Assembly (NCBI RefSeq): GCF_030268885.1 | Contig: NZ_BSSA01000043.1 | Location: 1 to 49,269 of the forward strand | Length of the DNA: 49,269 nt | Source of the DNA: Kitasatospora phosalacinea | GTDB lineage: Bacteria; Actinomycetota; Actinomycetes; Streptomycetales; Streptomycetaceae | Direction: 5' to 3' | The notes under the pieces: model-generated | Database searches by the model: none | What the model was told of the DNA's origin: nothing | The model's input: only the letters and a program-made list of their open reading frames with translations | In this document: piece after piece, positions 46,823 through 49,269 of the stretch | Layout: the number at the start of each line of letters is the position of its first letter | Numbering within the stretch: position 1 is the stretch's first letter | Translations under genes and position numbers: made by a program

Positions 46823-48166
46823 GTGAGCGAGGACCAGGCGGTGGCGGGCGGGAAGGCGTGGGCCGGGTCGGCGGACTACCCGAACAAGTCGACCAGCAAG
46901 CTGCGCGGCGACGTCCTCGCCGCGCTCGGCGTGCTGAAGGTCGCCACCGCCGATCAGCTCCAACGGATCGTCCGCCCCGCCCTCAAGTCGAACAAGGCGG
47001 TGCGGGCGGCGCTGCTCGACCTCCACCTGCACGGGCTGACGGCCTCCGACGGGCACACCGCGGAGCGCGAGAAGCTGTGGCGGCTGACCGGCCACGGCCT
47101 GGAGGCGGCGGAGGAGGTGCTGCCCACCGGACGCGACCTCGGTGGCATCGCCCGCGGCGCCGGCCGATCCGGCGCACCCCACAGCATGATGGTCAACGAG
47201 ACGATCATCGCCGTACTGCGCGGGGGCACCAGCCCGCTCGGCGGCCCCGGCGTCGGGGAGATCGCGGACTGGTCGACGGAGACCGTCCACGAAGTCGGCC
47301 CCAAGATGCGCGCCATCACCGACGCCGTGCTGCGCGCCCCGCAGCTCGGCCTGCCGGTGCTCCTGGTGGAGGTCGACCGGGGCACCATGACGCCGGAGAC
47401 GGTGGCCGCGAAGTTCGAGCGCTACCGCCGGTTCTTCGAGCGCACCGTCAAGCGCGGCGAGGAGACCCGGCCCTACTGGCACCTGATGTACAACCACCGG
47501 CCCCGGGCCGTGCGGGGGCAGGACCCGAACGAGGTCTTCCCACCGGTCGCCATCGTCTTCGGCGGGCGCCTGGGCCCCATCGCCCTGCAGAACCGCCTGG
47601 AGGCCGTCCAAGACGCCTCCCAGCCCTTCTGGCAGCCCCGCTGGACCCGGGGCAGCGACCCCGACGAGCCCTACTACTGGGACTACAGCGGCACGATCCC
47701 CATCATCGCCACCACGCTCGCGCACCTGCGCAAGTTCGGGCTGACCGGCCCGGCCTGGCAGCGCTACGGCCACCACGGCCGCCTGGAGACCCTCGCCGAC
47801 GCCCTCGCCGACCCCGACGGCTGGGATGCCTACCGCAAGCGCCAGAACGCCCGCCAGCAGGCCGCGAAGAAGGCCCGGGAGGCCAAGAAAGCCCAGGAGC
47901 ACGAGCAGGACATGCAGCGCCGCCACTGCCCCACCTGCCACCGACGGCCGGACGACCCGAGCTACCACAACGAGATGGACGGGAGCTGGGACGGCGAGGA
48001 GGAGTGCCAGCCCTGCCGCGCCGAGTCCGACCGGGCCCGCGAAGCCGAAGCAGCCCTCGCCCTCAAGGCCGCCGACGAAGCCCGGGAAGCCCGGCTCCGG
48101 GCCCGCGAGCCGAAGCCGGACCCGGAGCCCGCGCCCGAGCCCAGGAAGCGCCGGTTCTTCCGGTGA
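46823..48166 (+). CDS. Replication-relaxation family protein
   Basis: 447 residues from the GTG at 46823 with GAGAGGGG upstream. The N-terminal winged helix reads KLRGDVLAALGVLKVATADQ, LQRIVRPALKSNKAVRAALL and GLTASDGHTAEREKLWRLT, the typical start of the Replic_Relax family. The core has VNETIIAVLRGG, VGEIADWSTETVHEVG and LLVEVDRGTMTPETVAAKFE, RYRRFFERTVK, where the E-V-D and K-F-x-R-Y pattern resembles a nuclease-like fold. The C-terminus is charged, with CPTCHRRP and CQPC pairs. Members are reported from streptomycete plasmids with links to replication and DNA relaxation. Confidence 0.82.
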   Translation: MSEDQAVAGGKAWAGSADYPNKSTSKLRGDVLAALGVLKVATADQLQRIVRPALKSNKAVRAALLDLHLHGLTASDGHTAEREKLWRLTGHGLEAAEEVLPTGRDLGGIARGAGRSGAPHSMMVNETIIAVLRGGTSPLGGPGVGEIADWSTETVHEVGPKMRAITDAVLRAPQLGLPVLLVEVDRGTMTPETVAAKFERYRRFFERTVKRGEETRPYWHLMYNHRPRAVRGQDPNEVFPPVAIVFGGRLGPIALQNRLEAVQDASQPFWQPRWTRGSDPDEPYYWDYSGTIPIIATTLAHLRKFGLTGPAWQRYGHHGRLETLADALADPDGWDAYRKRQNARQQAAKKAREAKKAQEHEQDMQRRHCPTCHRRPDDPSYHNEMDGSWDGEEECQPCRAESDRAREAEAALALKAADEAREARLRAREPKPDPEPAPEPRKRRFFR

Positions 48167-48333
48167 CCTCCAGAGCTGTCACGACCCCCTGTCACGCCCC
48201 CGCCGAGAAGGGCGCGACAGGGGCACTGCTACGCCCGGTGAGCAGCGCAAACACCCCCCAGCGCCCACCTGTTGGCCGGGCGCGACAGCACTACCGGGGC
48301 AACCCGTCCCCACCGCCATGGCAAGCTGACCAC

Positions 48334-48744
48334 GTGGCCACACAGGACTTCGATTCGACCCTGCGCATCACCACCTTGCCCGCCCCCACCCCCGCACGCG
48401 TGCTGCACCTGGCCGGCGAACTGGACTACGACAGCCTCCACCAGCTGCGCGGAGCCTTGGCCGCCGCGTTCCAGGACCGCCCGCCTCTGCTGGTCCTGGA
48501 CCTTGCCGAACTGGACTCGTGCGACTCCAGCGGCTTGAGCGAGCTGATCACCGCCAGCCGCAACCAGCACGGCATCCCCATCGTGCTGGCAGCACCCACA
48601 CCCCGGGTCCAAGGACTGTTCGACCTCACCGGGGTGAACCAGATCCTCGCGGTGACCGCGAGCGTCCCGGCCGCAATCGAGCAACACCTCCTGGGCGGAA
48701 CCACGCACTCCGAGAATTCGACGGAGAATTCACACAGGCCCTGA
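48334..48744 (+). CDS. STAS-domain anti-sigma-factor antagonist
   Basis: 136 residues from the GTG at 48334; no ribosome site, so possibly leaderless. The STAS fold has RVLHLAGELDYDSLHQLRGA, LLVLDLAELDSCDSSGLSEL with the phospho-acceptor Ser in DSSGL, then GIPIVLAAPTPRVQGLFDLT and VNQILAVTASVPAAI. Such proteins bind anti-sigma kinases and are switched by Ser phosphorylation. No kinase or sigma gene is adjacent, so it probably acts on chromosomal partners. It is the last gene before the telomere. Confidence 0.85.
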   Translation: MATQDFDSTLRITTLPAPTPARVLHLAGELDYDSLHQLRGALAAAFQDRPPLLVLDLAELDSCDSSGLSELITASRNQHGIPIVLAAPTPRVQGLFDLTGVNQILAVTASVPAAIEQHLLGGTTHSENSTENSHRP

Positions 48745-49079
48745 GACGGGATTTTCAAGCGGGGAATTTCTGATGCAGGGAAGGCCGGTTTTCCTCACAT
48801 TATCTGGGAGGAATGCCATAGCGCCTCCTCCCAGAGGGGAGCCCCTTAACGGCGAGATCGTCTGACGGTGCAAAGTGAAGCACCTGCGAGGATGACAGGC
48901 CGTCTGGCGGAATGGCATGACCCGCAGGAAGCGGGGCAGACGAACGGCGGGTGCCCGCCGATGCCAGTCGAGCCCCGGCCGGTCCGACATGCAGCCGGCG
49001 GGCACCCCTCTCCCTAGTCAGCCCGGCCGAAGGCCGCCCCTCCGTCAGCCAAAAACCCAGGCCAACGAGTTGACCGGGC
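48745..49079. other. Non-coding subtelomeric segment
   Basis: No convincing gene. The first ~150 bases are lower in GC (TTTTCCTCACATTATCTGGG) with CTGGGAGGA/TCCTCCCAG arms near 48808-48833. The rest holds GGCGGGTGCCCGCC and related short palindromes leading into the telomere. Confidence 0.5.
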
Positions 49080-49269
49080 ATCAGCCGACCCGGCCGCCGG
49101 AGCGAAGCGGAGGCGCGCCCAGGCCCAGAGCGAAGCGACGGGCCGCACCGCGGCGAAGCCGCGGTGCCGGACACGCGCAGCGGGTCCAGGCCGCCCGAAG
49201 GGCGGCCCCCTCGCGCGGAGCGCGAGGCGAACCGAAGGGCCGAAGGCCCGTAGGGACCCGCTGCGCGGG
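49080..49269. other. Telomere of a linear replicon (right end)
   Basis: A series of perfect stems with 3-nt loops: GCACCGCGGC-GAA-GCCGCGGTGC (49145-49167), GGCCGCCC-GAA-GGGCGGCC (49189-49207), CCTCGCGC-GGA-GCGCGAGG (49209-49227), GGGCC-GAA-GGCCC (49237-49249) and the terminal CCCGC-TGC-GCGGG (49257-49269). GCGAAGC mini-hairpins lie at 49102 and 49130. On the minus strand the end reads 5'-CCCGCGCAGCGGGTCCC, very like palindrome I of streptomycete telomeres. The window therefore ends at or within a few bases of the physical DNA end. Confidence 0.88.

Noticed and set aside
1..49269. tRNA, rRNA, integrase or complete insertion sequence
   Set aside because: No cloverleaf with conserved TTC-region, no rRNA text, no complete transposase or tyrosine/serine integrase could be recognised by eye.

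Overview
This high-GC window looks like the right-hand end of a linear plasmid, or of another linear replicon, from a streptomycete (Streptomyces or Kitasatospora). Four things support this. The last ~190 bases are packed with short GC-rich palindromes with 3-nt loops, ending in the terminal CCCGC-TGC-GCGGG hairpin of an actinomycete telomere. A terminal-protein (Tpg-type) gene lies at 38.9 kb. An iteron-bearing rep gene followed by a DnaB-like helicase gene (35.95-38.69 kb) recalls the rep1/rep2 arrangement of pSLA2-type plasmids. There are also ParA/ParB genes and an FtsK/TraB-type conjugation operon. The left edge cuts a membrane-protein gene, so the rest of the replicon lies outside the window.

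Layout. 0-3.4 kb: a methyltransferase, gene fragments and two copies of a tiny-protein cassette. 3.4-5.1 kb: an OLD-like ATPase/TOPRIM nuclease, a possible phage-defence gene. 5.6-9 kb: an HTH regulator paired with a small membrane protein, a large protein of unknown function and a ribbon-helix-helix protein. 9.1-12.5 kb: the partition locus (coiled-coil protein, RHH-ParA, ParB); three palindromes with an exact 60-bp period lie inside parB and may be the centromere. 12.8-14.1 kb: an AlbA/Schlafen-type protein. 14.3-18.3 kb and 22.4-23.8 kb: three more HTH plus membrane-protein cassettes. 19.2-21.2 kb: two secreted HNH nucleases (one frameshifted) around a NUDIX gene.

23.9-33.7 kb is one leftward array of 18 genes, mostly overlapping or tightly spaced and ended by a 15-bp-stem hairpin. 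It holds a sigma-like protein, Spd-like membrane proteins, small zinc-binding proteins, the TraB/FtsK translocase and many small accessory proteins. It is divergent from a GntR/HutC repressor gene at 33.97 kb. Four copies of ACTTCTCATGAGAAGT in the gap make this repressor the probable master regulator of transfer. A GNAT gene is coupled to the repressor gene.

35.7-39.5 kb is the replication and telomere module: five iterons inside the rep gene, the DnaB-like helicase, Tpg. 39.8-48.7 kb holds a two-winged-helix protein preceded by a perfect 24-bp inverted repeat, two more tiny-protein cassettes, a second HExxH protein, two zinc-ribbon proteins (one gene carrying five 23-bp iteron-like repeats plus a sixth just upstream), a replication-relaxation protein and a STAS protein. 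The final 0.5 kb is non-coding subtelomere and telomere.

The most novel-looking items are a family of ~45-residue proteins in four copies with a conserved leader, four membrane-protein/HTH cassettes, and the repeated embedding of candidate cis-sites inside the genes of DNA-binding proteins.
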